From: Pseudomonas sp. VD-NE ins | GTDB taxonomy: Bacteria > Pseudomonadota > Gammaproteobacteria > Pseudomonadales > Pseudomonadaceae | Direction of reading: 5' to 3' | DNA length: 64,000 nucleotides | NCBI RefSeq assembly: GCF_031882575.1 | Contig: NZ_CP134772.1 | Span: 6,632,055-6,696,054 of the forward strand | Part shown: positions 40,150-50,157 of the stretch, in pieces | Numbering within the stretch: the first letter of the stretch is position 1 | How the letters are laid out: every line of letters begins with the position of its first letter | The notes under the pieces: model-generated | Databases searched by the model: none | What the model saw: the letters and a program-made list of their open reading frames with translations, nothing else | What the model was told of the DNA's origin: nothing | Program-made: the position numbers and the translations under genes

Positions 40150-41414
40150 ATACGCCTCATCCGACCATCAATTGGGTCAAGAATCGTGTCCGTCAGGCGC
40201 GTGACGATCAGCAGCAATTGTTCGATGCCGGACTCAATGGCCTGAAACTGGAAAAGCGCGAAGGCAAGGTCATTGAGTTGGGCAGCGGCGAACAGCTAAC
40301 CGAATTTCTCTCATGCTCCTATCTTGGTCTTGAGAGCGACCCCCGGCTGATTCAAGGTGCAGTGCAAGCCGTCGAATCTTTTGGTGTGCAGTTCGCAGCC
40401 GCCCGGACCCGAGCGTTGCTGCCGCCGATGCGTGAACTTGATGAGCAATTGAACCGTATATTTCAGGGGCATACGGTGACTTTCAATTCGGTGGGCAGTG
40501 CCCATCTGGGGTGTCTGCCGCTGCTGGGTTCCGGTGAGCTGCCGTCGTATCCGTTGCGTCGTGGCCCAGGCTGGATCGTTGACCGCGCCGCCCATGCGTC
40601 GATGCAAGTGCTGCAAGGCATTCTGTGGCAGTTCGGCCCCGTGCAGCGCTGCGATTGCAGTGATCTGCAGCAAGTCGAAGACGCCTGTTCCACGGCAGTT
40701 GCTGCCGGCAATACGCCCATTATCCTGGCTGACAGCATTGGCTCGATGCGAGGGCTTTATCCCGTCAACCGGCTGCTGCAACTGGCTGAGCGCTTTGAGG
40801 GCTACCTGTATGCAGATGACGCTCACGGCACTTCGATTCATGGCGAGGCTGGGGGCGGTTATGCACTTGTTGCCGCCACTGAACCGTTGCGCAATCGCCT
40901 GATCCTGCTGTCGTCATTGTCCAAGGCCTTCGGTGCAACCGGCGGTGCGATTACCGTGCTGACAGCGGCCGATGCCGAGATGATTCGGCGCCATGCGTCG
41001 ACTTATACATTCGGTGGGCCACTGTCCATGGGAGGGGTCGGCGCGGCAGTCGTCTCGGCCAGGATCCATCTATCTGCACAGTTGGGCCGATTGCAGGCGT
41101 CACTTTGGCGAAATGTGGCGGTGATTGACGATCTGCTTGGGCCGCTGCTGGGCAACCATCAGATTGCTTCGCCCATACGTTTCGTCCGGGTTGGCGCCGA
41201 GCGGGATGCCATCCGTCTGGCGTTGCACCTGCGTCGGCATGCCATCGCAGTCACTACTGCCTTGTTTCCGGTGGTGGCCAAAGGTGAAGCGATCCTGCGA
41301 TTGGCCATCAGTGCCAATCACAGCCACGCTCAGTTGGAGCATCTGGCCAGCGCCGTCAACGACGGGTTCGCTGAATTGGGCATTCGTCAGGGAGAGCCGC
41401 GTCATGCGCCGTGA
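40146..41414 (+). CDS. Alpha-oxoamine synthase family PLP enzyme (BioF/KBL/CqsA-like)
   Basis: A 422-residue fold-type I PLP enzyme. The PLP lysine is K260 by my count in LSSLSKAFGATGG. ADDAHGTSIHG gives the ring-nitrogen Asp and partner His, and His150 in DRAAHAS is the ring-stacking residue. Family members condense an acyl-CoA (or acyl-ACP) with an amino acid or SAM-derived amine and lose CO2, giving an alpha-aminoketone. The setting beside an acyl-activating ligase and SAM-using enzyme, rather than bio genes, argues against biotin synthesis. The start ATG overlaps the upstream stop. Confidence 0.8.
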   Translation: MNTPHPTINWVKNRVRQARDDQQQLFDAGLNGLKLEKREGKVIELGSGEQLTEFLSCSYLGLESDPRLIQGAVQAVESFGVQFAAARTRALLPPMRELDEQLNRIFQGHTVTFNSVGSAHLGCLPLLGSGELPSYPLRRGPGWIVDRAAHASMQVLQGILWQFGPVQRCDCSDLQQVEDACSTAVAAGNTPIILADSIGSMRGLYPVNRLLQLAERFEGYLYADDAHGTSIHGEAGGGYALVAATEPLRNRLILLSSLSKAFGATGGAITVLTAADAEMIRRHASTYTFGGPLSMGGVGAAVVSARIHLSAQLGRLQASLWRNVAVIDDLLGPLLGNHQIASPIRFVRVGAERDAIRLALHLRRHAIAVTTALFPVVAKGEAILRLAISANHSHAQLEHLASAVNDGFAELGIRQGEPRHAP

Positions 41415-42726
41415 CCTGATGATGCATGCCAGTTCGGCGGGCGTTCACGCGGCAGCAACAGAGGCCTTCGCGAGTAAATTGGCCCATGCGCAGTCACTGT
41501 CATGGTTTTGCACGTTGTGTCCGCAGATTCGGCTGGTGCAGACGACGGAGGATCTGCATCGGCTGCCGATCCTGGCCGTGGAGGACGAACAGGGCGGATT
41601 GCTGTTTACCCGTCTCGGCGAAGCTTCACACCGTGCCTGTGGCGGCGGGCTGACCCTGACCTCGGGTGGTAGCACTGGTAACCGCAAGCACATCACCCAT
41701 TCCTGGGCTTTCAACGAAAGCATAGTGTCCCTGGGCGCGCGAATGTTTGCTGCGACCGATGAGCGTCCCGGTGTCGTCATCAATTGCCTGACGCCCGGCG
41801 AAATGCAGGGTGCTTTCCAATACGCGGCGGCCATCGTCCAGCACATCGGTGCGCGTCTGCTGCCTGCTGGCGCGCTGATGGGCATTCAGCGCATAGCCGG
41901 GTTGATTCATTCTCAAGCGGCCGATGCCCTGATCTGCACCCCGTCTTTTGCCGCGGCGTTGTTCAATCATGCCGATGTCGATGGGACGCAGTTGAGCAGT
42001 CTGAGATGGCTCTACTACATCGGCGAACCCTGCCGTCAGCCTTTACGCGAGCAACTGGCTCGGGACTGGCCGGCCCTGAACATACGATCATTGGGCTATA
42101 GCTCGACGGAGACCGGTCCGGTCGGTTTCCAGTGCGCGCACCTCGAACATGGTTTCTACCATCTGCATGCGGACGCCATGCTGCTTGAAGTGGTGGATCC
42201 GCTGAGCCTGCGAGCGGTGGCCGACGGTGAGTCCGGCGAGTTTCTGCTGACACCTTTACTGCCCGATCATGTGCCGTTGCTGCGGTATCGCATTGGCGAC
42301 CGTGGGCGAGTCCTGGGCAGGCAATCAACGTGTGCCTGTGGCAGCGCGCTGCCCATACTGGAGCTGGAGGGGCGCGTCGAGACTTCGATCAAGCTGGGTG
42401 GTGCGATCATCACTCAGGGTCAGGTTCTGAGCGTGCTCGCGGAGGCATTGCCTGCACTGCACGCTTCGGATGTGCAGGTGCAGATTGTTCGACAGGTCGA
42501 TGGTGCGCATATACGGCTTGTCATCGCTCGGGAGCGATTGCCGGCCGGTGCAGAACGCGTCATCGAAGAGGCTTTGCGCAACGAGGCGCAGGCGAGTGCA
42601 TTGCTTGGATTGCCCGGTGTGCTGGGCTTGCAGGTACGGCGTCTGCCTCGGTGTGACTTCGAAACCACCGTGGCCGGCAAAACACCGTTCTTTGCTGAGG
42701 CGCGAGGCGGCCCGGGCAAGTCATGA
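41404..42726 (+). CDS. AMP-forming acyl/aryl ligase (phenylacetate-CoA ligase-like)
   Basis: A 440-residue adenylate-forming enzyme. The ATP loop is LTSGGSTGNRKHITHS (about residues 85-100), GYSSTETGPVGFQC is the A5-like motif, and LLRYRIGDRGRVLGR includes the conserved Asp. A cysteine pair in STCACGSALP is typical of PaaK-type ligases. It should activate a carboxylic acid as acyl-AMP and pass it to CoA or a partner, possibly feeding the oxoamine synthase. The start ATG lies 11 bases inside the previous gene, with GGGAGAG upstream. It is the last gene, convergent with qor 35 bases on. Confidence 0.78.
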   Translation: MRRDLMMHASSAGVHAAATEAFASKLAHAQSLSWFCTLCPQIRLVQTTEDLHRLPILAVEDEQGGLLFTRLGEASHRACGGGLTLTSGGSTGNRKHITHSWAFNESIVSLGARMFAATDERPGVVINCLTPGEMQGAFQYAAAIVQHIGARLLPAGALMGIQRIAGLIHSQAADALICTPSFAAALFNHADVDGTQLSSLRWLYYIGEPCRQPLREQLARDWPALNIRSLGYSSTETGPVGFQCAHLEHGFYHLHADAMLLEVVDPLSLRAVADGESGEFLLTPLLPDHVPLLRYRIGDRGRVLGRQSTCACGSALPILELEGRVETSIKLGGAIITQGQVLSVLAEALPALHASDVQVQIVRQVDGAHIRLVIARERLPAGAERVIEEALRNEAQASALLGLPGVLGLQVRRLPRCDFETTVAGKTPFFAEARGGPGKS

Positions 42727-42761
42727 CGACTCGTCCGGGTGCTTCGTTGGCTGGCTACGTG

Positions 42762-43739
42762 TCAGGGCAACAGGACGGTGGAACCGGTGGTACGTCGCGC
42801 CGACAGTTCGGTTTGCGCCTTCGCCGCATCGGCCAGTGGATAACGCTGGCTGATGTCCACTTTCAACTTGCCGCTGATGATCATTTCGAACAATTCGTTG
42901 GCCATCCGCTGCAGGTTCTCGGCATTGTTGGCATAAGTCGCCAGCGTCGGTCGGGTCACGTACAGCGAGCCCTTGGCGGAGAGAATCCCCAGGTTCACGC
43001 CGTCTACCGCACCAGAAGCATTACCGAAGCTCACGACCAGGCCGCGTGGCGACACGCTGTCGAGGGAAGTCAGCCAGGTGTCCTTGCCGACACCGTCATA
43101 AACTACCGGGACTTTCTTGCCGTCGGTCAATTCCAGCACGCATTGCGCAACATTTTCGTGGCTGTAATCGATCGTCGCCCAGGCACCATTGGCCTTGGCC
43201 AGTTCGGCTTTTTCTTTGGAACTGACGGTGCCGATCAGCTTCACGCCCAAGGCCTTGGCCCACTGACAGGCCAGCGAACCGACACCACCGGCCGCCGCGT
43301 GGAACAGAATGGTTTCGCCACCCTTCAACTCATAGGTCTGGCGCAACAGATATTGCACGGTCAGGCCTTTGAGCATCACCCCGGCAGCCGTTTCGAAACT
43401 GATTTCGTCGGGCAGGTGCACCAGATTGTCCTGGGGCAGCACATGCAATTCGCTGTAGGCCCCCAACGGGCCGCTGCCGTACGCCACGCGATCACCGACC
43501 TTGAACCGGGTCACGTCGCTGCCCACGGCATCAACCACGCCTGCACCTTCCGCACCCAGGCCGGACGGCAAGGCCGGCGGCGCATACAGACCGCTGCGGT
43601 AATAGGTGTCGATGAAGTTCAGGCCGATCGCCTTGTTGGCCACGCGCACTTGATTCGGGCCGGGTGCGGCGGGTTGGTAATCAACATATTCGAGCACTTC
43701 GGGGCCGCCGTGGGCGCGGAACTGGATACGCTTTGCCAT
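42762..43739 (-). CDS. qor: NADPH:quinone oxidoreductase
   Basis: A 325-residue zinc-less medium-chain dehydrogenase/reductase that reduces quinones with NADPH. GLNFIDTYYRSGLY and GAEGAGVVDAVG are family blocks, and HAAAGGVGSLACQWAK is the NADPH-binding loop. No catalytic-zinc cysteines are seen. It is divergent from hemF with 150 bases between. In P. aeruginosa it directly follows tsaC. Confidence 0.95.
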   Translation of the reverse strand: MAKRIQFRAHGGPEVLEYVDYQPAAPGPNQVRVANKAIGLNFIDTYYRSGLYAPPALPSGLGAEGAGVVDAVGSDVTRFKVGDRVAYGSGPLGAYSELHVLPQDNLVHLPDEISFETAAGVMLKGLTVQYLLRQTYELKGGETILFHAAAGGVGSLACQWAKALGVKLIGTVSSKEKAELAKANGAWATIDYSHENVAQCVLELTDGKKVPVVYDGVGKDTWLTSLDSVSPRGLVVSFGNASGAVDGVNLGILSAKGSLYVTRPTLATYANNAENLQRMANELFEMIISGKLKVDISQRYPLADAAKAQTELSARRTTGSTVLLP

Positions 43740-43793
43740 CTGCCTGCTCTCCTTGGGTCTGTTGTGAGCCCCCTATCCAACTCCCATGCTTGA

Positions 43794-44804
<1,011 letters not shown>

Positions 44805-44813
44805 GGATTTTTG

Positions 44814-45635
44814 ATGGATCGTTACGTCGTTTTCGGTAACCCGATCGGCCACAGCAAATCGCCGCTGATTCACAAGCTGTTCGCCGAACAGACCGGCCAG
44901 AGCCTCGACTACAGCACGCTGTTGGCGCCGCTTGATGATTTCGCCAGCTGCGCCACGGCGTTTTTCCAGGAAGGTCGCGGTGCCAACGTGACCGTGCCGT
45001 TCAAGGAAGACGCCTATCGTCTGGCCAACAGTCTGACCGCCCGCGCACAAAGGGCCGGCGCGGTGAACACCTTGAGCAAACTGGCTGATGGTTCATTGCT
45101 CGGTGACAACACCGACGGCGCCGGGCTGGTGCGTGATCTGACAGTGAACGCCGGGTTCAGCCTGACGGGTAAACGCATCTTGCTGCTTGGCGCCGGTGGC
45201 GCAGTTCGTGGGGCGCTGGAGCCGTTGCTGGCGGAACAACCGGCCTCAGTCATCATCGCCAATCGTACAGTGGACAAGGCTGAGTTGCTGGCGGAGTTGT
45301 TCTGTGACCTGGGGCCGGTGTCGGCCAGTGGTTTCGACTGGTTGCGTGAGCCGGTGGACGTGATCATCAACGCCACATCGGCGAGCCTGACCGGCGATGT
45401 ACCGCCGATTGCGCCGAGCCTGATCGAGCCGGGCAAGACCCTGTGCTACGACATGATGTACGGCAAGGAACCGACGGCGTTCTGCCGCTGGGCCAGCGAA
45501 CATGGCGCGGTAGTGTCGATGGATGGCTTGGGGATGTTGGCGGAGCAGGCCGCTGAGGCGTTTTACTTGTGGCGCGGCGTGCGCCCGGACACCGCGCCAG
45601 TACTCGCCGAACTACGCCGCCAACTGGCGCAATAA
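44814..45635 (+). CDS. aroE: Shikimate dehydrogenase (NADP+)
   Basis: It reduces 3-dehydroshikimate in aromatic amino acid synthesis. It has 273 residues. The substrate site [28 protein letters not shown] with the catalytic Lys, [13 protein letters not shown] for NADP, and [12 protein letters not shown] are all present. I chose the ATG at 44814 (GAGGA 7 bases upstream) over the adjoining TTG. Confidence 0.98.
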   Translation: MDRYVVFGNPIGHSKSPLIHKLFAEQTGQSLDYSTLLAPLDDFASCATAFFQEGRGANVTVPFKEDAYRLANSLTARAQRAGAVNTLSKLADGSLLGDNTDGAGLVRDLTVNAGFSLTGKRILLLGAGGAVRGALEPLLAEQPASVIIANRTVDKAELLAELFCDLGPVSASGFDWLREPVDVIINATSASLTGDVPPIAPSLIEPGKTLCYDMMYGKEPTAFCRWASEHGAVVSMDGLGMLAEQAAEAFYLWRGVRPDTAPVLAELRRQLAQ

Positions 45636-45643
45636 ATTCCCAT

Positions 45644-45730
45644 GTGGGAGCGAGCCTGCTCGCGAAAGCGGTCTGTCTGACACATCAATGTTGGCTGTGC
45701 CGCAGTCTTCGCGAGCAGGCTCGCTCCCAC
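45644..45730. repeat. REPIN (GAGCGAGCCTGCTCGC class)
   Basis: Arms 45644-45666 and 45708-45730 are inverted copies with a 41-base spacer, of the same class as 30060. It sits between the convergent aroE and sulP stops. Confidence 0.9.
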
Positions 45731-45751
45731 AAGGATTACCTCTATTGCCAA

Positions 45752-47320
45752 TCAATCCTCAAACCGGATCGGGCATTTTTCCGGCCCTTCCAGCTTCCTC
45801 AACTCCTCCATCACCTGCGGTCGCGCGCGGCGCAAGGTCAGGCTGCGATCCTGGCTCAATAACCGCCGCGCCTCCTGATGCAGCATCTCCACCCCTGAAT
45901 AGTCGATGAAGTTTATCTGCTGCGCCTCGATCACCACCCGCGCGCCGTGCAGGCGTTGCAGGCGCACCTGCAGGTAGTGGCTGGCGCCGAAAAAGATCGA
46001 CCCGCCTACGCGCAAAATATCGTCCTCGCCGTCGCGCCAATGCTGCACGCGCGGTTGCGAGGTGCGCTTGAGATAGAAAAAGAGCGAGGCCAGCACCCCG
46101 GCATAAATCGCCGTTTGCAATTCCAGCAGCAACGTTGCCAGGCAGGTCAGGGCCATGACCACGAACTCGGCGCGGCTGACACGTAGCAAGGCGCGAATCC
46201 CGCGATGATCGACCAGGCCCCAGGCAATCAGCAGGATGCTGCCCGCCATCGCCGGAATCGGAATGTGCGAAATCAGCCCTGCGCCGAAAATCGCAAACAA
46301 TGCCACCCAAATCGCTGAAAACACCCCGGCCAGCGGCGAGCATGCGCCCGCTTCGTAACTGAGGCCCGAACGGGTAAACGAGCCTGCCGACAACGATCCG
46401 GAAAAGAACGCCCCGACGATATTCGACAAGCCCTGCGCGCGGACTTCCTGATTGGCATCGAGCAATTGCTGCGAGCGTGCCGAAATCGAGCGGGCAATCG
46501 ACAGACTGGTAACCAACCCGAGCATGCCCACTGCGACGGCGCTCGGCAGCAGGCGCAAGATCAAATCCAGATCCAGCGGCAACGCACTGAACGGCGGCAA
46601 CCGTCCGACAAAAGCGCTGACCAGATGCACATGGCCGAACATCGCCGGCCACAGCCACACCAGCAGACTGGCCAGAGCGAGGGTTATCAACAACGTCGGC
46701 CAGCGCGGCAGTAATTGTTTCAACATCACACCGACGATCACCGTCGCCACACCGAGGACCAAAGAAGGTTTATCCACAGCCCGGAGGTGTTGCAGCAGAT
46801 CCATAAGACTCGCCAGCGCCGTAGCTTTGGCCGGCAACTCCAGCCCCAACAGGTTCGGCAATTGCCCGATGGCGATCACCACTGCGGCACCAAGGGTGAA
46901 CCCCAGCACCACCGAGTGCGAGACGAAGTTCACCAGCGCGCCGAAACGCAGTAAACCGAGCAGCCACTGGAAAATTCCTGCCAGAAACGTCAGCAACAAG
47001 ATCAGGGTGATGTAGTCCTGCGATGCCGGGACCGCTAAGGGACTGACGCTGGCAAACAGCACAATGGAAATCGCTGCCGTCGGGCCGCAGATCAAATGCC
47101 ACGACGAACCCCACAGGCAGGCAATCAGCACCGGGATGATTGCGGCATAGAGGCCGTATTCAGGTGGGAGACCGGCGATCAGCGCGTAGGCAATCGACTG
47201 GGGTAACGCGAGAATTGCGCCGCTGAGGCCGACGATCAGATCCCGTCCTACGCTGGCGCGGCTCTGCCGCGGTAGCCAGGTGAGGAAGGGCAAGAGAGAG
47301 TGGCGGCTGGGGAAGGCCAT
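45752..47320 (-). CDS. SulP family inorganic anion (sulfate) transporter with STAS domain
   Basis: A 522-residue protein with about a dozen membrane segments. The SulP signature GLPPEYGLYAAIIPVLIACL is near residue 50. A cytoplasmic STAS domain forms the last 110 residues (VGGSIFFGASHYLQVRL, INFIDYSGVEMLHQ). Its position next to choline sulfatase matches the PA0029-PA0031 arrangement of P. aeruginosa and suggests handling of sulfate released from choline-O-sulfate. Bicarbonate or another anion is also possible. Confidence 0.85.
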   Translation of the reverse strand: MAFPSRHSLLPFLTWLPRQSRASVGRDLIVGLSGAILALPQSIAYALIAGLPPEYGLYAAIIPVLIACLWGSSWHLICGPTAAISIVLFASVSPLAVPASQDYITLILLLTFLAGIFQWLLGLLRFGALVNFVSHSVVLGFTLGAAVVIAIGQLPNLLGLELPAKATALASLMDLLQHLRAVDKPSLVLGVATVIVGVMLKQLLPRWPTLLITLALASLLVWLWPAMFGHVHLVSAFVGRLPPFSALPLDLDLILRLLPSAVAVGMLGLVTSLSIARSISARSQQLLDANQEVRAQGLSNIVGAFFSGSLSAGSFTRSGLSYEAGACSPLAGVFSAIWVALFAIFGAGLISHIPIPAMAGSILLIAWGLVDHRGIRALLRVSRAEFVVMALTCLATLLLELQTAIYAGVLASLFFYLKRTSQPRVQHWRDGEDDILRVGGSIFFGASHYLQVRLQRLHGARVVIEAQQINFIDYSGVEMLHQEARRLLSQDRSLTLRRARPQVMEELRKLEGPEKCPIRFED

Positions 47321-47373
47321 GGGTCCTCGCGGTTGGGGTTTTATTCAAGGTTATCAGGGTGTCAGGGTGAAAA

Positions 47374-47551
47374 GCCCCTCACCCTAGCCCTCTCCCAGAG
47401 AGAGGGGGACTGACCGAGGTGTCTGGACTGGCTACATCGACCTGAGAAATCAGCGTCGAACTCAGGTCTCGAATCAAACAACGATCGGCTCCCTTTCCCC
47501 CTCGCCCCTCTGGGGGCGGTCCGACGTTTCGGGAGGGCTGGGGTGAGGGGG
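47374..47551. repeat. Long-spaced inverted repeat of the CCCTCACCC class
   Basis: GCCCCTCACCCTAGCCCTCT begins at 47374, and a near-exact complement ends at 47551 (GGGAGGGCTGGGGTGAGG from 47531), with about 130 bases between. This fills the gap between sulP and choX. It is a recognised kind of Pseudomonas extragenic palindrome, different in sequence from the GAGCGAGC and GCTGGC classes here. I see no gene in the spacer. Confidence 0.7.
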
Positions 47552-47591
47552 CAAAAATCTCAAGCCGAGCAAAATTCAAAAAACCCCACAA

Positions 47592-48512
47592 TCAAAGCTT
47601 CGCTTTCACCGCCGCCAACGCATCCTTGCCATCCGCCGTCTTAACCCCCTCCAGCCACTTATCCAGCACCGTCGGATTCGCCTTGATCCACGCCTTCGCC
47701 GCCTCGGCATTGCTGACCTTCTTGTTCACCACCTCGGCCATGATGCTGTTCTCCATCTCCTGGGTGAACGACAGATTGGTCAGCAATTTACCCACATTCG
47801 GACAGGCTTCGGCGTAGCCCTTGCGCGTCAACGTGAACACGCTGCCGGTGTCGCCAAAGTACTTCTCGCCACCCTTCAGGTAATGCATCTTCAACTGCAC
47901 GTTCATCGGGTGCGGGGTCCAGCCGAGGAAGGTGACGAATTTCTGTTTCTTCACCGCTCGCGACACTTCAGCCAGCATCGCCTGTTCGCTGGATTCGATC
48001 AGCTTCCACTGGCCCATGTCGAAGTCGTTCTTCTTGATGATTTCCTGCAACGAGATATTCGCCGGCGCGCCGGAGCCGATGCCGTAGATCTTGCGCTCGA
48101 ACTTTTCGGCGTATTTGTTCAGGTCGGCAAAGTTATGCACACCCGCATCCCAGACGTAATCCGGCACCGCGAGGGTGAATTCGGTGCCGTCGAGGTTTTT
48201 CGCCAGTTGCGTGACATCGCCGGTGGCGACGAACTTGTCGTAAAAACCCTGTTGCGCCGGCATCCAGTTGCCGAGGAACACGTCCACCTGGCCGTCCTTC
48301 AACCCGCCAAAGGTGATCGGCACCGCGAGGGTGTCGACCTTGGCCTTGTAGCCCATGCCGTCCAGCAGAAACCCGGTGATCGCATTGGTTGCGGCGATGT
48401 CGCTCCAGCCCGGGTCGGCCATTTTCACCGTGTCGCAGCTTTGCTCGGCGAAGGCCGATGCGCTGCTCAGCGCGAGCAGGCCAACCGTCACTACTGTGGA
48501 TAACTTACGCAT
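47592..48512 (-). CDS. choX: Choline/betaine ABC transporter substrate-binding protein
   Basis: A 306-residue periplasmic binding protein with signal peptide MRKLSTVVTVGLLALSSASAFA. It is OpuAC/ChoX type, with GWSDIAATNAITGFLLDGMG, DVFLGNWMPAQQGF and VTFLGWTPHPMN contributing aromatic box residues for a trimethylammonium group. The start ATG at 48512 has GGGGAAG upstream and follows betC by 16 bases. No permease or ATPase gene is adjacent, so it probably docks on a shared CbcWV-like transporter elsewhere. Confidence 0.88.
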   Translation of the reverse strand: MRKLSTVVTVGLLALSSASAFAEQSCDTVKMADPGWSDIAATNAITGFLLDGMGYKAKVDTLAVPITFGGLKDGQVDVFLGNWMPAQQGFYDKFVATGDVTQLAKNLDGTEFTLAVPDYVWDAGVHNFADLNKYAEKFERKIYGIGSGAPANISLQEIIKKNDFDMGQWKLIESSEQAMLAEVSRAVKKQKFVTFLGWTPHPMNVQLKMHYLKGGEKYFGDTGSVFTLTRKGYAEACPNVGKLLTNLSFTQEMENSIMAEVVNKKVSNAEAAKAWIKANPTVLDKWLEGVKTADGKDALAAVKAKL

Positions 48513-48528
48513 GGACTTCCCCTTAACA

Positions 48529-50043
48529 TTATTGGTTTTGGCAGGGTTGTGGATAACGTGCTTTGCGTTCCAGATCATCGAGATCGATGTGGTTGCGCAT
48601 GTACTGCTGACTGGCGTCCACCAGTGGCTGGTGATCCCAGCTCTTCAGCTTGCCGATGGTCAGCGCCTCGGCAACAAAACGGCGGCGGCGTTGGCTGGCA
48701 AGGACTTGCCGGTGAATCGCCGGAATGTCCCACTTGGCCCTCGCTTCGGCGAGAAAATCGCCAAACAGCTGGCGATGTTGCGGCGATTGACTGAGTTCTT
48801 CCAGTTCGCGCGGATCGTTGTCTACGTCGAAGAGCAGGCAAGGGTCGCTTTCACTGTAGATAAATTTGTAGGCGCCACGACGGATCATCATCAGCGGGCT
48901 GATGGTGCCTTCGGCCATGTATTCGCCAAACACTTCGTCATGACCGCCCTGCCCTTGCAGGTGTGAAACCAGTGAGCGGCCGTCCAGCGGCAAGCCCGGT
49001 TCCAGCGTGCCGCCGGCCAGTTCAACAAATGTCGGCAGCAGGTCGGCGGTCGACACGGCAGCGCTGACGCGGCCTGACTCGAACTGCCCTGGCGCACTTA
49101 TCAACAGGGGCACACGGGCTGCCATTTCGTACCAGTGCATTTTGTACCAGAGGCCTTTCTCGCCCAACATGTCGCCATGGTCGCCTGAGAACACAATGAT
49201 GGTGTCATCGATTAACCCGGTTTCTTCCAGTGTTTGCAGAAGTTTGCCGACATTGGCGTCGATATAGCTGCACGCACCGAAGTACGCCCGGCGTGCATCG
49301 CGAATCTTATCCACAGGTAGCGGCTTGTCCCACAGGTCGTAAACCTTGAGCAAACGCTGCGAGTGCGGATCGAGTTCATGTTGATCCGGTGTGATCGGAA
49401 GCGGGATGTCGCCATCGTCATACAAATCCCAGAACGCCTTGGGAATCGTGTACGGGTCGTGGGGGTGAGTCATCGACACAGTCAGGCAGAACGGCTGGTC
49501 GCAATCCTCGCGAATGTGATCGAACAGGTATTGCTGCGCCTTGAACAGCACCTCTTCGTCGAAATCGAGTTGGTTGGTGCGCACACACGGCCCGGCCTGC
49601 AACACTGAAGACATGTTGTGATACCAGCTCGGGCGCACGTCCGGTTCGTCCCAGTTCACCGCCCAACCGTAATCGGCCGGGTAGATATCGCTGGTCAGAC
49701 GCTCTTCGTAGCCGTGCAACTGATCGGGACCACAGAAATGCATTTTGCCCGACAGCGCTGTGCGGTAACCGAGGCGGCGCAAGTAATGGGCATAGGTCGG
49801 CACATCGGCAGGGAAATCGGCGGCGTTGTCATAGGCGCCGATCTTGCTCGGCAACTGGCCACTGACCAGGGTAAAACGCGACGGCGCGCACAACGGGCTG
49901 TTGCAGTAAGCGGCGTCGAACACCACGCCTTGAGCGGCGAGGCGGGAAAGATTCGGCAGTTTGATCGGCGAAGGGCCGTAGAACGGCAACATTGGCGCGG
50001 CCATCTGATCGGCCATGATGAAAAGAATATTCTTGCGCTTCAT
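48529..50043 (-). CDS. betC: Choline sulfatase
   Basis: It hydrolyses choline-O-sulfate to choline and sulfate. It has 504 residues. Cys52 by my count in PLCAPSR is the C-x-P-S-R site converted to formylglycine. D12 (IMADQM) and FSGDHGDMLGEKG supply metal ligands, and the C-terminal tail WDHQPLVDASQQYMRNH is typical of BetC. I use the ATG at 50043 (MKRKNILFIMADQM); an ATG six codons upstream is open, and neither has a strong ribosome site. A sulfatase-activating enzyme is not in the window. Confidence 0.95.
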   Translation of the reverse strand: MKRKNILFIMADQMAAPMLPFYGPSPIKLPNLSRLAAQGVVFDAAYCNSPLCAPSRFTLVSGQLPSKIGAYDNAADFPADVPTYAHYLRRLGYRTALSGKMHFCGPDQLHGYEERLTSDIYPADYGWAVNWDEPDVRPSWYHNMSSVLQAGPCVRTNQLDFDEEVLFKAQQYLFDHIREDCDQPFCLTVSMTHPHDPYTIPKAFWDLYDDGDIPLPITPDQHELDPHSQRLLKVYDLWDKPLPVDKIRDARRAYFGACSYIDANVGKLLQTLEETGLIDDTIIVFSGDHGDMLGEKGLWYKMHWYEMAARVPLLISAPGQFESGRVSAAVSTADLLPTFVELAGGTLEPGLPLDGRSLVSHLQGQGGHDEVFGEYMAEGTISPLMMIRRGAYKFIYSESDPCLLFDVDNDPRELEELSQSPQHRQLFGDFLAEARAKWDIPAIHRQVLASQRRRRFVAEALTIGKLKSWDHQPLVDASQQYMRNHIDLDDLERKARYPQPCQNQ

Positions 50044-50092
50044 GTGATCGCGGCATTCCATAGTGAATATTTATGCGACATTGCTGCGATCG

Positions 50093-50109
50093 AGCATGGA
50101 GTCCATGCT
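50093..50109. promoter_or_regulatory. Palindromic operator candidate between betC and the LysR regulator
   Basis: AGCATGGAGTCCATGCT is a perfect 17-base palindrome (8-bp arms about a central G). It is placed midway in the 114-base divergent gap, about 50 bases from each start codon. It is a plausible binding site for the divergent LysR protein. Confidence 0.6.
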
Positions 50110-50157
50110 GTATCCGGTAAAGCCCGCGCCGGACAATGACTAGGATAAGCACCGCTT

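Noticed and set aside
40146..41414. Biotin synthesis gene bioF
   Set aside because: The fold and PLP motifs fit, but none of the bio genes are nearby and the partners point to a different pathway.
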